A stretch of DNA of 9,101 bases, from contig CAZTXQ010000081.1 of assembly GCA_964617375.1 (NCBI GenBank), forward strand, positions 1 through 9,101. Direction: 5' to 3'. The stretch's first letter is position 1. Each line of letters starts with the position of its first letter. Under the pieces are notes generated by a model. That model saw nothing but the letters and a program-made list of their open reading frames with translations, made no database searches and was not told where the DNA came from. The translations under genes and the position numbers were made by a program. Below are positions 1 to 6,670 of the stretch, in pieces. Source of the stretch: Firm-13 sp964617375 (GTDB lineage: Bacteria > Bacillota > Clostridia > Saccharofermentanales > Saccharofermentanaceae).

Positions 1-47
1 GTTTTGAGGCGCCCCGGGAGGTGTATAAATGAAAGATTTTTTTCCTG

Positions 48-77
48 TTGACAAATTCGAAAAACATCTTATATAAT
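48..77 (+). promoter_or_regulatory. Sigma-A-type promoter of the his operon
   Basis: A perfect -35 box TTGACA lies at 48-53 and a perfect -10 box TATAAT at 72-77, separated by 18 bp. Transcription would be expected to start near 83-86, giving a leader of about 55 nt before the hisZ ATG at 139. This is a strong housekeeping promoter by sequence, so control is probably by repression or by the downstream palindrome rather than by activation. The boxes are seen directly; the start site is inferred. Confidence 0.85.
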
Positions 78-85
78 AGGCGTGA

Positions 86-117
86 CTTTACTGCTTTACT
101 TAAGTAAAGCAGTAAAG
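86..117. promoter_or_regulatory. Perfect 32-bp palindrome, candidate operator or leader hairpin
   Basis: The sequence is identical to its own reverse complement over 32 bp, centred between 101 and 102. It is built from four 8-bp units: CTTTACTG, CTTTACTT, AAGTAAAG, CAGTAAAG. So each half holds two tandem copies of CTTTACT. It begins about 9 bp after the -10 box, at or just after the expected transcription start, and ends 8 nt before the hisZ ribosome binding site. This is a classical place for a repressor operator. If transcribed it could also fold into a long hairpin (about 14 bp with a four-base loop) at the 5' end of the mRNA. No T-run follows, so it is not an intrinsic terminator. A TrpR-superfamily repressor of the YerC/HisR type is a possible ligand, but that is a guess from operon content and from the palindrome's AT-rich centre. 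Confidence 0.8.
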
Positions 118-138
118 CATACAAGAAGGAGAGATCAT

Positions 139-1356
139 ATGGGAAATTATCGCTTTCATACGCCGGACGGCGTCAACGACATATTGCCGGAGGAGTGCAG
201 GACCAAGCGCGCGTTGGAGCAGAAGCTGCGGACCCTGTTCTCGACTCACGGTTATCGCGAGATTGAGACACCGGGCATCGAGTTCTACGACGTGTACGCG
301 GGCGACCGCTTTATCGCGCAGGAGAATCTTTACAAGCTCGTCGATCAGGACGGACGCATTCTGGCCTTAAGGTATGACGGTACGGTTCCTGTGGCGCGTC
401 TCGCGGCGACGCTTTTTCGCGATGCACCGCCGCCCCTGAGACTGTCCTATATCGAGAACATGTACCGCTTCCGCGAATCCGGCGGCGGCCGGCAGCGCGA
501 GTTCTGTCAGGCGGGCGTCGAGCTTCTCGGCCTCTCGTCGGCGGAATCGGATGCCGAAGTGATTGCGCTTGCGATTTCGGCGGCCCTCAAGATCGGTGTG
601 ACCGATCTGCAGATCTCGATCGGGCAGACGGAATTTTTCAAGGGCCTTATGGAGGAGTGGAATATCCCGGCCGATGACGCCGAGGACATTTCGCGCCATA
701 TTGACCAGAAGGATACGGTCGCGCTCGAAAAGGCGGCGGCCCGGTACGGCCTTTCCGAGACGGAGAAGGAGACACTTCTAAGGATCCCCGCTCTGTTCGG
801 CACCTATGACACACTGTCCGATTTCGAGAACCGCGTCAATAGCCCCCGCGCGAAGGCCGCACTTAAGAACCTTCGCGATATTCTCGATATTCTCGACGAT
901 TACGGCTATACAAAGTATGTCTCGATCGATCTGGGCATGCTCCGGAGCCTTGACTACTATACCGGCATGATATTTAAGGGATTTACGTACGAGATCGGAT
1001 TCCCGATCATTTCCGGCGGACGTTACGACAAAGCGGTGCTGGCCTTTGGCCGGGATCTTGCCGCGGTCGGCTTCTCGATGAGCCTCAATCTCTGCATGAC
1101 GGCTCTTCGCCGGCAGGGAAAAGAACCGGCACCTCTTACAACCGACGCGATCATCGGGTACAGTGCCGAGCCGGGTCTTCGCAGACTCGCACTCGAGATG
1201 GCTTACCGTATGCGAAAAGAGGGTCTTGCGGTCCTTGTCGACTGTGAAGGAATGACGGAGGAAGAGCTTTCCGATTTCGCCGAAAAGAGGAAGATCGAAC
1301 AGGTGATTTTTCTGAATGCGGATTCCTGCGGCTGTGAAGAAGAGGAGAAGAAGTGA
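139..1356 (+). CDS. hisZ: ATP phosphoribosyltransferase regulatory subunit HisZ
   Basis: HisZ is a catalytically inactive relative of histidyl-tRNA synthetase that binds short-form HisG, activates it and carries histidine feedback inhibition. The 405-residue protein shows the class II synthetase-like fold: RYDGTVP at 78-84, a motif-2 region around YRFRESGGGR at 109-118 with CQAGVELLG at 123-131, RSLDYYTG at 269-276 and GGRYDK at 293-298. True HisS normally has a longer anticodon-binding domain and FRxERPQ in motif 2. Here that site reads FRESGGG, and the C-terminal part (about 330-405) is short and ends in an acidic/lysine tail. The ATG at 139 is chosen because AAGGAG at 126-131 lies 7 nt upstream and the protein then begins MGNYRFHTPDG. 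Upstream in-frame codons would translate the palindrome. The gene leads the operon and overlaps hisG by 4 bp, which supports HisZ rather than HisS. Confidence 0.93.
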   Translation: MGNYRFHTPDGVNDILPEECRTKRALEQKLRTLFSTHGYREIETPGIEFYDVYAGDRFIAQENLYKLVDQDGRILALRYDGTVPVARLAATLFRDAPPPLRLSYIENMYRFRESGGGRQREFCQAGVELLGLSSAESDAEVIALAISAALKIGVTDLQISIGQTEFFKGLMEEWNIPADDAEDISRHIDQKDTVALEKAAARYGLSETEKETLLRIPALFGTYDTLSDFENRVNSPRAKAALKNLRDILDILDDYGYTKYVSIDLGMLRSLDYYTGMIFKGFTYEIGFPIISGGRYDKAVLAFGRDLAAVGFSMSLNLCMTALRRQGKEPAPLTTDAIIGYSAEPGLRRLALEMAYRMRKEGLAVLVDCEGMTEEELSDFAEKRKIEQVIFLNADSCGCEEEEKK

Positions 1357-2027
1357 CGGATATGATTACGATTGCACTTTCCAAAGGACGCCTTGCGGAG
1401 CAGGCCATCGACCTGCTCGAGGCTGCCGGATATGACTGCTCTGCGGCGCGCGAAAAGTCCCGCCGCCTGATTCTGGAAGACGAGAAAGCGGGCCTTCGCT
1501 TCATTATGGCCAAACCCGCCGACGTACCGACCTATGTCGAATACGGCGCGGCCGATATCGGCGTCGTCGGGAAGGACACACTGCTCGAAGAAGGGCGTCA
1601 GCTCTATGAAGTGATTGATCTCGGCTTCGGCGCCTGCCGCATGTGTGTATGCGGACCGGCCGCGCTCAAGGGCAAGCTCGACCAGATCCCCAACAAGCGG
1701 GTCGCTTCCAAATACCCGCACATCACGCGTTCCTATTTTGAGGGGACGAAGCGCGAGAGCGTCGAGATCATCAAGCTCAACGGCTCCGTCGAACTCGCCC
1801 CGCTGATCGGCCTTGCCGAGGTGATCGTCGATATCGTCGAATCCGGCCAGACCCTGCGCGAGAACGGCCTCGACGTGCTCGAAGTGATCGCGGACATATC
1901 CGCCCGTGTCGTCGTCAACCGCGTGTCCATGAAGATGAAGGCGCAAACGATTATGCCGATGCTTGACGCGATCCGCGCCGAGCTCGCGAAAAGAAATGAA
2001 CCGAAAGAGGAGGTGAGTTCCCTATGA
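1353..2027 (+). CDS. hisG: ATP phosphoribosyltransferase catalytic subunit, short form
   Basis: HisG joins ATP and PRPP to give phosphoribosyl-ATP, the first committed step of histidine synthesis. At about 224 residues it is the short form, lacking the C-terminal regulatory domain of long HisG, so it should depend on HisZ. Visible family features are TIALSKGRL near the N-terminus, GVVGKDTLLEE in the middle, and the PRPP-binding loop DIVESGQTL at 160-168. Two starts are possible. GTG at 1353 overlaps the hisZ stop (GTGA) and lies 5 nt after AGGAG at 1343-1347. ATG at 1362 lies 14 nt after it and would give a more typical MITIALSKGR terminus. I prefer GTG for spacing, but either is plausible. 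Its stop overlaps the hisD start by 4 bp. Confidence 0.95.
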   Translation: MTDMITIALSKGRLAEQAIDLLEAAGYDCSAAREKSRRLILEDEKAGLRFIMAKPADVPTYVEYGAADIGVVGKDTLLEEGRQLYEVIDLGFGACRMCVCGPAALKGKLDQIPNKRVASKYPHITRSYFEGTKRESVEIIKLNGSVELAPLIGLAEVIVDIVESGQTLRENGLDVLEVIADISARVVVNRVSMKMKAQTIMPMLDAIRAELAKRNEPKEEVSSL

Positions 2028-3322
2028 AATGCCGCAGAATCAACGCCCGCAAGGAAGACCTTGCCGCTATTTCCGAAGAGCTCGGTTTGCGAAGCAAGAT
2101 GGAGCTCGGTCCGATCATTGATACCGTAAACGGAATTATCGCCGATATCAGAGAGAACAGGGACGCCGCTGTCCTCTCCTATACGAAGCGCTTTGACAAG
2201 GCCGACCTGACCCCCGAAACCATGCGCGTCACGCCGGAGGAAATCTCCGACGCTGTCGCCCGGACCGATCCCGAACTTCTCGCCACTATGAGAAGGGCCG
2301 CGGCCAACATCCTTGCCTTCCACGAGAAGCAGCGTGAAACCGGCTTCTCGATGGACGTCGTCGGAGGATCCCGCATCGGTATGCTTGTCCGCCCGCTGTC
2401 CGTCGCCGGCATCTACGTACCCGGCGGCACTGCGCCGCTCCCCTCCACAGTCCTGATGAACGTGATCCCCGCCAAAGCCGCCGGGGTCCCGCGCGTCGTG
2501 CTCTGCACGCCGCCGCGCGCCGACGGCAGCGTCGCCCCCGTGATCCTGGCCGCCGCGTCGATTGCGGGCGCCGATGAGATCTACAAGGTCGGCGGCGCAC
2601 AGGCCATCGCCGCGATGGCCTGCGGGACACCTGTGATCCCGCGTGTCGACAAGATCTGCGGCCCCGGCAATATCTACGTGAATACCGCGAAGAGGCTCGT
2701 TTTCGGGCAGGTCGATATCGACATGTTCGCCGGTCCGAGTGAGATCCTGATTGTCGCCGACAGCACGGCCAAGCCGGAGTTTGTCGCAGCCGACATGCTC
2801 TCGCAGGCGGAACACGACAAAATCGCCTCCGCGATTCTCCTAACAACCGACGCGGCGATGGCCGACGCCGTTGAAGAGGCGATTGACCGGAGGTCAGAGC
2901 TTCTGGAGAGAAGAGAGATTCTGGAGAAGTCCGTCGCCGATTACTGCGCGGTCGTCCTCGTTGAAGACATCGATACCGCGATCGACTTTGTGAATGAACT
3001 CGCCCCCGAGCATCTGGAGCTCTGCATCGCCGATGCGGAACGCTGGGCCGAGAAGGTTACACACGCCGGCGCGATCTTCCTCGGGAACTATACGCCCGAA
3101 CCCCTGGGAGACTATTTCGCAGGACCGAACCACACGCTGCCGACGTCCGGAACCGCCCGCTTCTTTTCACCGCTCAATACGGGGGACTTCCTGAAGAAGA
3201 CAAGCATCCTCCGGTATACCGAAGAGTCCCTGAAGACGGCGGCCGCGGACGTTGTGAGGTTTGCCGAAGCGGAGGGCCTGACCGGCCACGCCGCCGCGGT
3301 AAAGGTGCGGTTCGAGAACTGA
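2024..3322 (+). CDS. hisD: Histidinol dehydrogenase
   Basis: HisD performs the last two oxidations, L-histidinol to L-histidinal to L-histidine, using NAD+ and a zinc ion in the cytoplasm. The 432-residue length is normal. Visible motifs are YVPGGTAPLPSTV from residue 131, KVGGAQAIAAMACGT, ICGPGNIYVNTAK and MFAGPSEILI. By comparison with the E. coli enzyme, the zinc ligands are Q261 and H264 (SQAEHDK), D363 (GDYFAGPNH) and H422 (LTGHAA). The catalytic pair is E329-H330 (APEHLEL). All are present, so the enzyme should be active. The ATG forms an ATGA overlap with the hisG stop, and a near-perfect Shine-Dalgarno AGGAGGTGA (2008-2016) lies 7 nt upstream. The gene ends intact 19 bp before the assembly gap. 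Confidence 0.98.
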   Translation: MKCRRINARKEDLAAISEELGLRSKMELGPIIDTVNGIIADIRENRDAAVLSYTKRFDKADLTPETMRVTPEEISDAVARTDPELLATMRRAAANILAFHEKQRETGFSMDVVGGSRIGMLVRPLSVAGIYVPGGTAPLPSTVLMNVIPAKAAGVPRVVLCTPPRADGSVAPVILAAASIAGADEIYKVGGAQAIAAMACGTPVIPRVDKICGPGNIYVNTAKRLVFGQVDIDMFAGPSEILIVADSTAKPEFVAADMLSQAEHDKIASAILLTTDAAMADAVEEAIDRRSELLERREILEKSVADYCAVVLVEDIDTAIDFVNELAPEHLELCIADAERWAEKVTHAGAIFLGNYTPEPLGDYFAGPNHTLPTSGTARFFSPLNTGDFLKKTSILRYTEESLKTAAADVVRFAEAEGLTGHAAAVKVRFEN

Positions 3323-3341
3323 CGGAGAATTGCCGTCCGGT

Positions 3342-3441
3342 NNNNNNNNNNNNNNNNNNNNNNNNNNNNNNNNNNNNNNNNNNNNNNNNNNNNNNNNNNN
3401 NNNNNNNNNNNNNNNNNNNNNNNNNNNNNNNNNNNNNNNNN
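3342..3441. other. Assembly gap of exactly 100 Ns
   Basis: Positions 3342-3441 are all N. A run of exactly 100 is a common placeholder for a scaffold gap of unknown size, so the real distance between hisD and hisC cannot be inferred. The gap starts 19 bp after the hisD stop and ends right at the AAGGAG ribosome binding site of hisC, so neither flanking gene is broken. It may hide a few bases or one or more whole genes. Any reading frame running through it on either strand is an artefact. Confidence 0.95.
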
Positions 3442-3453
3442 AAGGAGATCCGT

Positions 3454-4533
3454 ATGAGTCGTTTCTGGAATAAAAAAACCGCTTCGCTGACGCCGTATGT
3501 GGCGGGCGAACAGCCGCTTCCCGGTCAAAAAGTCATCAAGCTCAATACAAACGAGAACCCGTATCCGCCGTCGCCCTGTATCAAAGAGCACATGCTGGGC
3601 TTTGATCCGGCCGTGCTCCGCCGGTATCCCGAACTGACGAGCCGTTCGCTTCGGGAGGCGATCGCGGATTTTTATGGTGTCAGACCGGAGCAGGTCTTCT
3701 GCGGCAACGGATCGGACGAGGTTCTGGCCTTCAGTTTCCAGGCTTTTTTTGAGACGGAGAAGGACGCCGATCCGCTCTTTTTTCCCGATATAACCTATAG
3801 CTTCTATCCGGTCTATGCCGATCTTTACGGCATTCCGATCGTCAAAATACCGTTGAACGACGATTTCACGATTCCGGTCGAGGCCTTCTGCAAGCCTTCC
3901 GGAGGCGTTGCGATCTCGAATCCGAACGCGCCGACGACACTCTCGATGCCGGTATCCGATATCAAGAAGATACTTGAGAGCCAGCCGGACCGGCTCGTGC
4001 TGATCGATCAGGCATACGCCGCCTTCGGAGAGGAGAACTGCCTCGAGCTTCTTCCCGACCACCCGAACCTTCTCGTGATTGGGACACTCTCGAAATCGCA
4101 CTCGCTTGCGGGCCTTCGGGTCGGATATGCAATCGCGTCGGAGGAGATCATCGAAGGCCTGATGCGGATCCGGGATTCCTTCAACTCGTATCCGGTTGAT
4201 ACTCTTGCGCTCGAGCTCGCGACGCTGGCCGTCAATGACCGCCGGACCTTCGAAGAGAATACCTGCCGGATCATAAAGACGAGGGAAGCGACAATCCCGA
4301 GACTGGAGTCGCTTGGTTTTACGGTTCTCAAGTCAAGTGCCAATTTTCTTTTCGCGAGCCCGTCCGTAATATCCGCCGGGGATCTCTACAAAAAACTCCG
4401 CAGTGCGGGTATACTTGTAAGGTATTTTAACAAGCCGCGAATTTCCGGATATCTTCGGATCACGGTCGGTACGGATGAGGAAATGGATATTCTTATAGAG
4501 GCCATTACGAGAATTCAGAGTGAAGAACTATGA
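3454..4533 (+). CDS. hisC: Histidinol-phosphate aminotransferase
   Basis: HisC is a PLP-dependent class I/II aminotransferase that converts imidazole acetol phosphate plus glutamate to histidinol phosphate. The 359-residue protein carries NTNENPYPPSP near the N-terminus, CGNGSDEVL, NPNAPT at 156-161, and DQAYAAF at 185-191 (PLP-binding D185 and Y188). The PLP lysine is K214 in TLSKSHSLAGLRVGY, with R222 in the same motif, and the substrate-carboxylate arginine is R335 (YLRITVGT). K214, R222 and R335 fall at the same numbers as in E. coli HisC. One small oddity is Q186, where many homologues have Glu (DEAY). AAGGAG at 3442-3447 sits 6 nt before the ATG, directly after the N-run. The stop is followed 34 bp later by hisB. 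Confidence 0.97.
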   Translation: MSRFWNKKTASLTPYVAGEQPLPGQKVIKLNTNENPYPPSPCIKEHMLGFDPAVLRRYPELTSRSLREAIADFYGVRPEQVFCGNGSDEVLAFSFQAFFETEKDADPLFFPDITYSFYPVYADLYGIPIVKIPLNDDFTIPVEAFCKPSGGVAISNPNAPTTLSMPVSDIKKILESQPDRLVLIDQAYAAFGEENCLELLPDHPNLLVIGTLSKSHSLAGLRVGYAIASEEIIEGLMRIRDSFNSYPVDTLALELATLAVNDRRTFEENTCRIIKTREATIPRLESLGFTVLKSSANFLFASPSVISAGDLYKKLRSAGILVRYFNKPRISGYLRITVGTDEEMDILIEAITRIQSEEL

Positions 4534-4567
4534 GGTTTTCCGTATGAAAAAAGGAGGCATTTCATCG

Positions 4568-5158
4568 ATGAGAAACGCGCAGCTTACCCGCACGACCAAC
4601 GAGACCACGGTGCGGGTGCATTTGGATGTGGACGGACTCGGAACAAGCGAAATTGACACCGGTATCGGATTTTTCGACCACATGCTCGACCTTCTTGCCA
4701 GGCATGGCGGGCTGGACCTGACGGTTGCCGCCTCCGGTGACTTGCGTGTCGACGGCCACCACACGGTGGAGGATGTCGGAATTGTGATCGGCAAGACGAT
4801 TGCCGCGGCTCTCGGCGAGAAGCGCGGGATCAACCGCTACGGACATGCCGTGATACCGATGGACGAGACGCTTGCGACCTGCGCGCTGGACATATCCGGA
4901 CGTCCGTTTCTTGTTGTGAAAGCCGATTATGCGGGCGAGCGAGTCGGAGATTTTGATACGTCGCTGACGGAAGAATTTTTTCGCGCGCTGGCCTTTAACG
5001 CCGGAATCACACTGCACCTGTCCTGCGAATACGGCACGAACGACCACCACAAGATCGAGGCGATGTTCAAGGCGTTCGCAAGAGCGCTGCGCATGGCCGC
5101 GGCGATTGATCCCGATTTCTCGGACCGGATACCTTCGACGAAGGGCGTCCTTGAATAA
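4568..5158 (+). CDS. hisB: Imidazoleglycerol-phosphate dehydratase
   Basis: HisB dehydrates imidazole glycerol phosphate to imidazole acetol phosphate using manganese. At 196 residues it is the monofunctional form, without the N-terminal phosphatase domain found in enterobacteria. The two metal-binding repeats are clear: H64-H65-x-x-E68 in DGHHTVEDVG, and H160-H161-x-x-E164 in NDHHKIEAMFK. GIGFFDHML (H38) and the C-terminal IPSTKGVLE complete the signature. The ATG at 4568 is preferred because the protein then starts MRNAQLTRTTNET, as in the family, and AAGGAGG (4551-4557) lies 10 nt upstream. An in-frame ATG at 4544 has a weaker GAGG site, and a GTG at 4520 lies inside hisC. The usual partner activity, histidinol-phosphate phosphatase, is not visible in this window. 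Confidence 0.97.
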   Translation: MRNAQLTRTTNETTVRVHLDVDGLGTSEIDTGIGFFDHMLDLLARHGGLDLTVAASGDLRVDGHHTVEDVGIVIGKTIAAALGEKRGINRYGHAVIPMDETLATCALDISGRPFLVVKADYAGERVGDFDTSLTEEFFRALAFNAGITLHLSCEYGTNDHHKIEAMFKAFARALRMAAAIDPDFSDRIPSTKGVLE

Positions 5159-5186
5159 TAAATAAGAGCACATGGGGGACTTGACA

Positions 5187-6074
5187 ATGAGCATGCAAAA
5201 AGACACCGACTATATCCAGCTTCCGGTATTTATCAGCGGCAAGGTGCGAAACGTATACGATTTGGGAGACTCTTTCCTGATGGTTGTTACCGACCGCATC
5301 TCCGCGTTTGACGTCGTTTTCGATGAGCTGATCCCCGATAAGGGCAAAGTCCTGAGCAGCATTTCCGCTTTCTGGTTCGACTTTACAAAAGACATTATTC
5401 CGAATCACGTCATTACGACCGATCCCGCGAAGTATCCGATGGGTCTTTCCGCCCATGCGGAAGAACTTAAGGGCCGCTCGATGCTCGTCAAGAAAGTCAA
5501 TATGCTTCCCGTCGAGTGCATCGTAAGAGGTTACCTTGAAGGATCCGCCTTGAAGGAATATAAGGCCGAAGGCACCGTAGGCGGCATTAAGATGCCGGAG
5601 GGAATGAAGCAGGGCGACAAGCTTCCCGCTCCGATGGTTACGCCTTCCACCAAGGAAGAATCCGGCCACGATATCAATATCACGTTCGCGCAGCTTGAGG
5701 ATCTGATCGGAAAAGAAGACGCGAAGCAGCTTGCCGACGCAGCCCTCGCTCTTTACGAGAAAGCGTCCGCCTATGCGCTGTCGAAGGGGATCATCCTTGC
5801 CGACACGAAGTTCGAATTCGGCAAGATCGACGGCAAGCTCGTCATCGCCGACGAGATGTTCACACCGGACTCCTCGCGTTTCTGGGACCTTGCCGACTAT
5901 GAGCCCGGCCGCGCGCAGAAGAGCTTTGACAAGCAGTATCTCCGCGAATGGCTCGAGACACTCGACTGGGACAAGACCTATCCGGCCCCGCATCTGCCCG
6001 AAGATATTATTGAGAAGACGGCAGCCAAATATCGCGAAGCGTATCGCCTGATCACGGGAAAGGATATTGAATGA
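5187..6074 (+). CDS. purC: Phosphoribosylaminoimidazole-succinocarboxamide synthase (SAICAR synthetase)
   Basis: PurC joins CAIR and aspartate with ATP to make SAICAR in purine synthesis. PurB then releases AICAR, the same compound released by HisF. The protein is about 295 residues, the longer yeast Ade1-like form rather than the roughly 240-residue form of E. coli and B. subtilis. Signatures are GKVRNVYDLGD and TDRISAFDVV near the N-terminus, LPVECIVRGYLEGS at 107-120, LADTKFEFG at 204-212, and DEMFTPDSSRFW at 222-233. ATG 5187 is preferred: GGGGGA (5174-5179) is a plausible Shine-Dalgarno 7 nt upstream. ATGs at 5172 and 5193 are in frame and cannot be excluded. The gene lies 28 bp after hisB and its stop overlaps the hisH start (ATGA), so it is part of the his transcript. 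A purine gene here is unusual. Confidence 0.96.
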   Translation: MSMQKDTDYIQLPVFISGKVRNVYDLGDSFLMVVTDRISAFDVVFDELIPDKGKVLSSISAFWFDFTKDIIPNHVITTDPAKYPMGLSAHAEELKGRSMLVKKVNMLPVECIVRGYLEGSALKEYKAEGTVGGIKMPEGMKQGDKLPAPMVTPSTKEESGHDINITFAQLEDLIGKEDAKQLADAALALYEKASAYALSKGIILADTKFEFGKIDGKLVIADEMFTPDSSRFWDLADYEPGRAQKSFDKQYLREWLETLDWDKTYPAPHLPEDIIEKTAAKYREAYRLITGKDIE

Positions 6075-6670
6075 TTGCGATAATCGATTACGGGATGGGC
6101 AATCTGGGTTCCGTTGAGAAAGCCTTGACGTATCTGGGTTACCGGTCGGTGATCACGGATTCTCCGCGCGAGGCCATGACGGCCGACGGCATGATACTTC
6201 CCGGCGTCGGTGCGATGGGAAGTGCAATGGAGGCTCTGACCGGCAAGGGTTTGGATAAAGTCATCCGTACATTCACGGATACCGGGCGCCCCTTTCTCGG
6301 CATATGCTTAGGCATGCAGATGCTTTTCGAGACGTCGGATGAAGGCGGAACCGTAAAAGGTTTGGGGCTTCTGCCCGGCAAAGTTCTGAAGTTCGCTCCG
6401 GACATGGGACTTAAAGTCCCCGCAATCGGCTGGAACGACCTGAAAACGGTCTCCCACCCTGACTTGAAGCAGAGGGATTACGTCTATTTCGTCCACTCGT
6501 ATTACTGCCGTCCCGACCGCGCGGAAGACGTCGCGGCGACCTCGGAGTATGGCATCGAATTTGCCTCTGCGGTGTCGCGAGGGAATATTCTGGCGACGCA
6601 GTTCCATCCGGAAAAGAGCGGTGAGGCAGGACTTTCCATATTAGACCGCTGGGCAAGGAGAACAAAATGA
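6071..6670 (+). CDS. hisH: Imidazole glycerol phosphate synthase, glutamine amidotransferase subunit
   Basis: HisH hydrolyses glutamine and passes ammonia through the HisF barrel, where PRFAR is turned into imidazole glycerol phosphate and AICAR. The 199-residue protein is a class I (triad) amidotransferase. C79 is the nucleophile in GICLGMQML, with H179 and E181 in TQFHPEKSG. The N-terminal IDYGMGNLGSV and the oxyanion-region LPGVGAMGSAM are typical. At 116-122 the protein reads VPAIGWN where most homologues have PHxGWN, so a usually conserved histidine is alanine (A118). The start overlaps the purC stop by 4 bp, with AAAGGA about 6 nt upstream. The end overlaps hisA by 4 bp, so its translation is probably coupled on both sides. 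Confidence 0.97.
   Translation: MIAIIDYGMGNLGSVEKALTYLGYRSVITDSPREAMTADGMILPGVGAMGSAMEALTGKGLDKVIRTFTDTGRPFLGICLGMQMLFETSDEGGTVKGLGLLPGKVLKFAPDMGLKVPAIGWNDLKTVSHPDLKQRDYVYFVHSYYCRPDRAEDVAATSEYGIEFASAVSRGNILATQFHPEKSGEAGLSILDRWARRTK

Noticed and set aside
29..76. A 15-codon frame (ATG 29 to TAA 76) preceded by GGGAGGTG at 16-23.
   Set aside because: The ribosome site is good, but the frame runs through both promoter boxes, lies upstream of the expected his transcript start, and encodes nothing recognisable. It is probably chance; an upstream promoter would be needed.
86..117. The palindrome as an intrinsic terminator or a T-box leader.
   Set aside because: No T-run follows it. The leader of about 55 nt has no room for the specifier and antiterminator parts of a T-box.
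82..138. N-terminal extension of hisZ from GTG 82.
   Set aside because: It would start at or before the predicted transcription start and translate the palindrome. The ATG at 139 has a proper ribosome binding site and the family N-terminus.
139..1356. hisZ as a true histidyl-tRNA synthetase (hisS).
   Set aside because: Motif 2 departs from the HisS pattern, the C-terminal domain is short, and the gene overlaps a short-form hisG, which needs HisZ.
1203..2846. Long open frames on the - strand opposite hisZ, hisG and hisD.
   Set aside because: Their translations are Arg- and Asp-rich, match no family I know, have no matching operon signals, and lie opposite genes with full catalytic motifs. 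They are shadows of GC-rich coding sequence.
3112..4101. A - strand frame running through the N-run between hisD and hisC.
   Set aside because: It depends on reading the 100 placeholder Ns as codons and lies opposite hisD and hisC.
5181..5216. TTGACA at 5181-5186 as a promoter for purC.
   Set aside because: No -10 box lies at 16-19 bp; the nearest AT-rich hexamer (TATATC, 5211) is 24 bp away. It also lies at the purC start codon.
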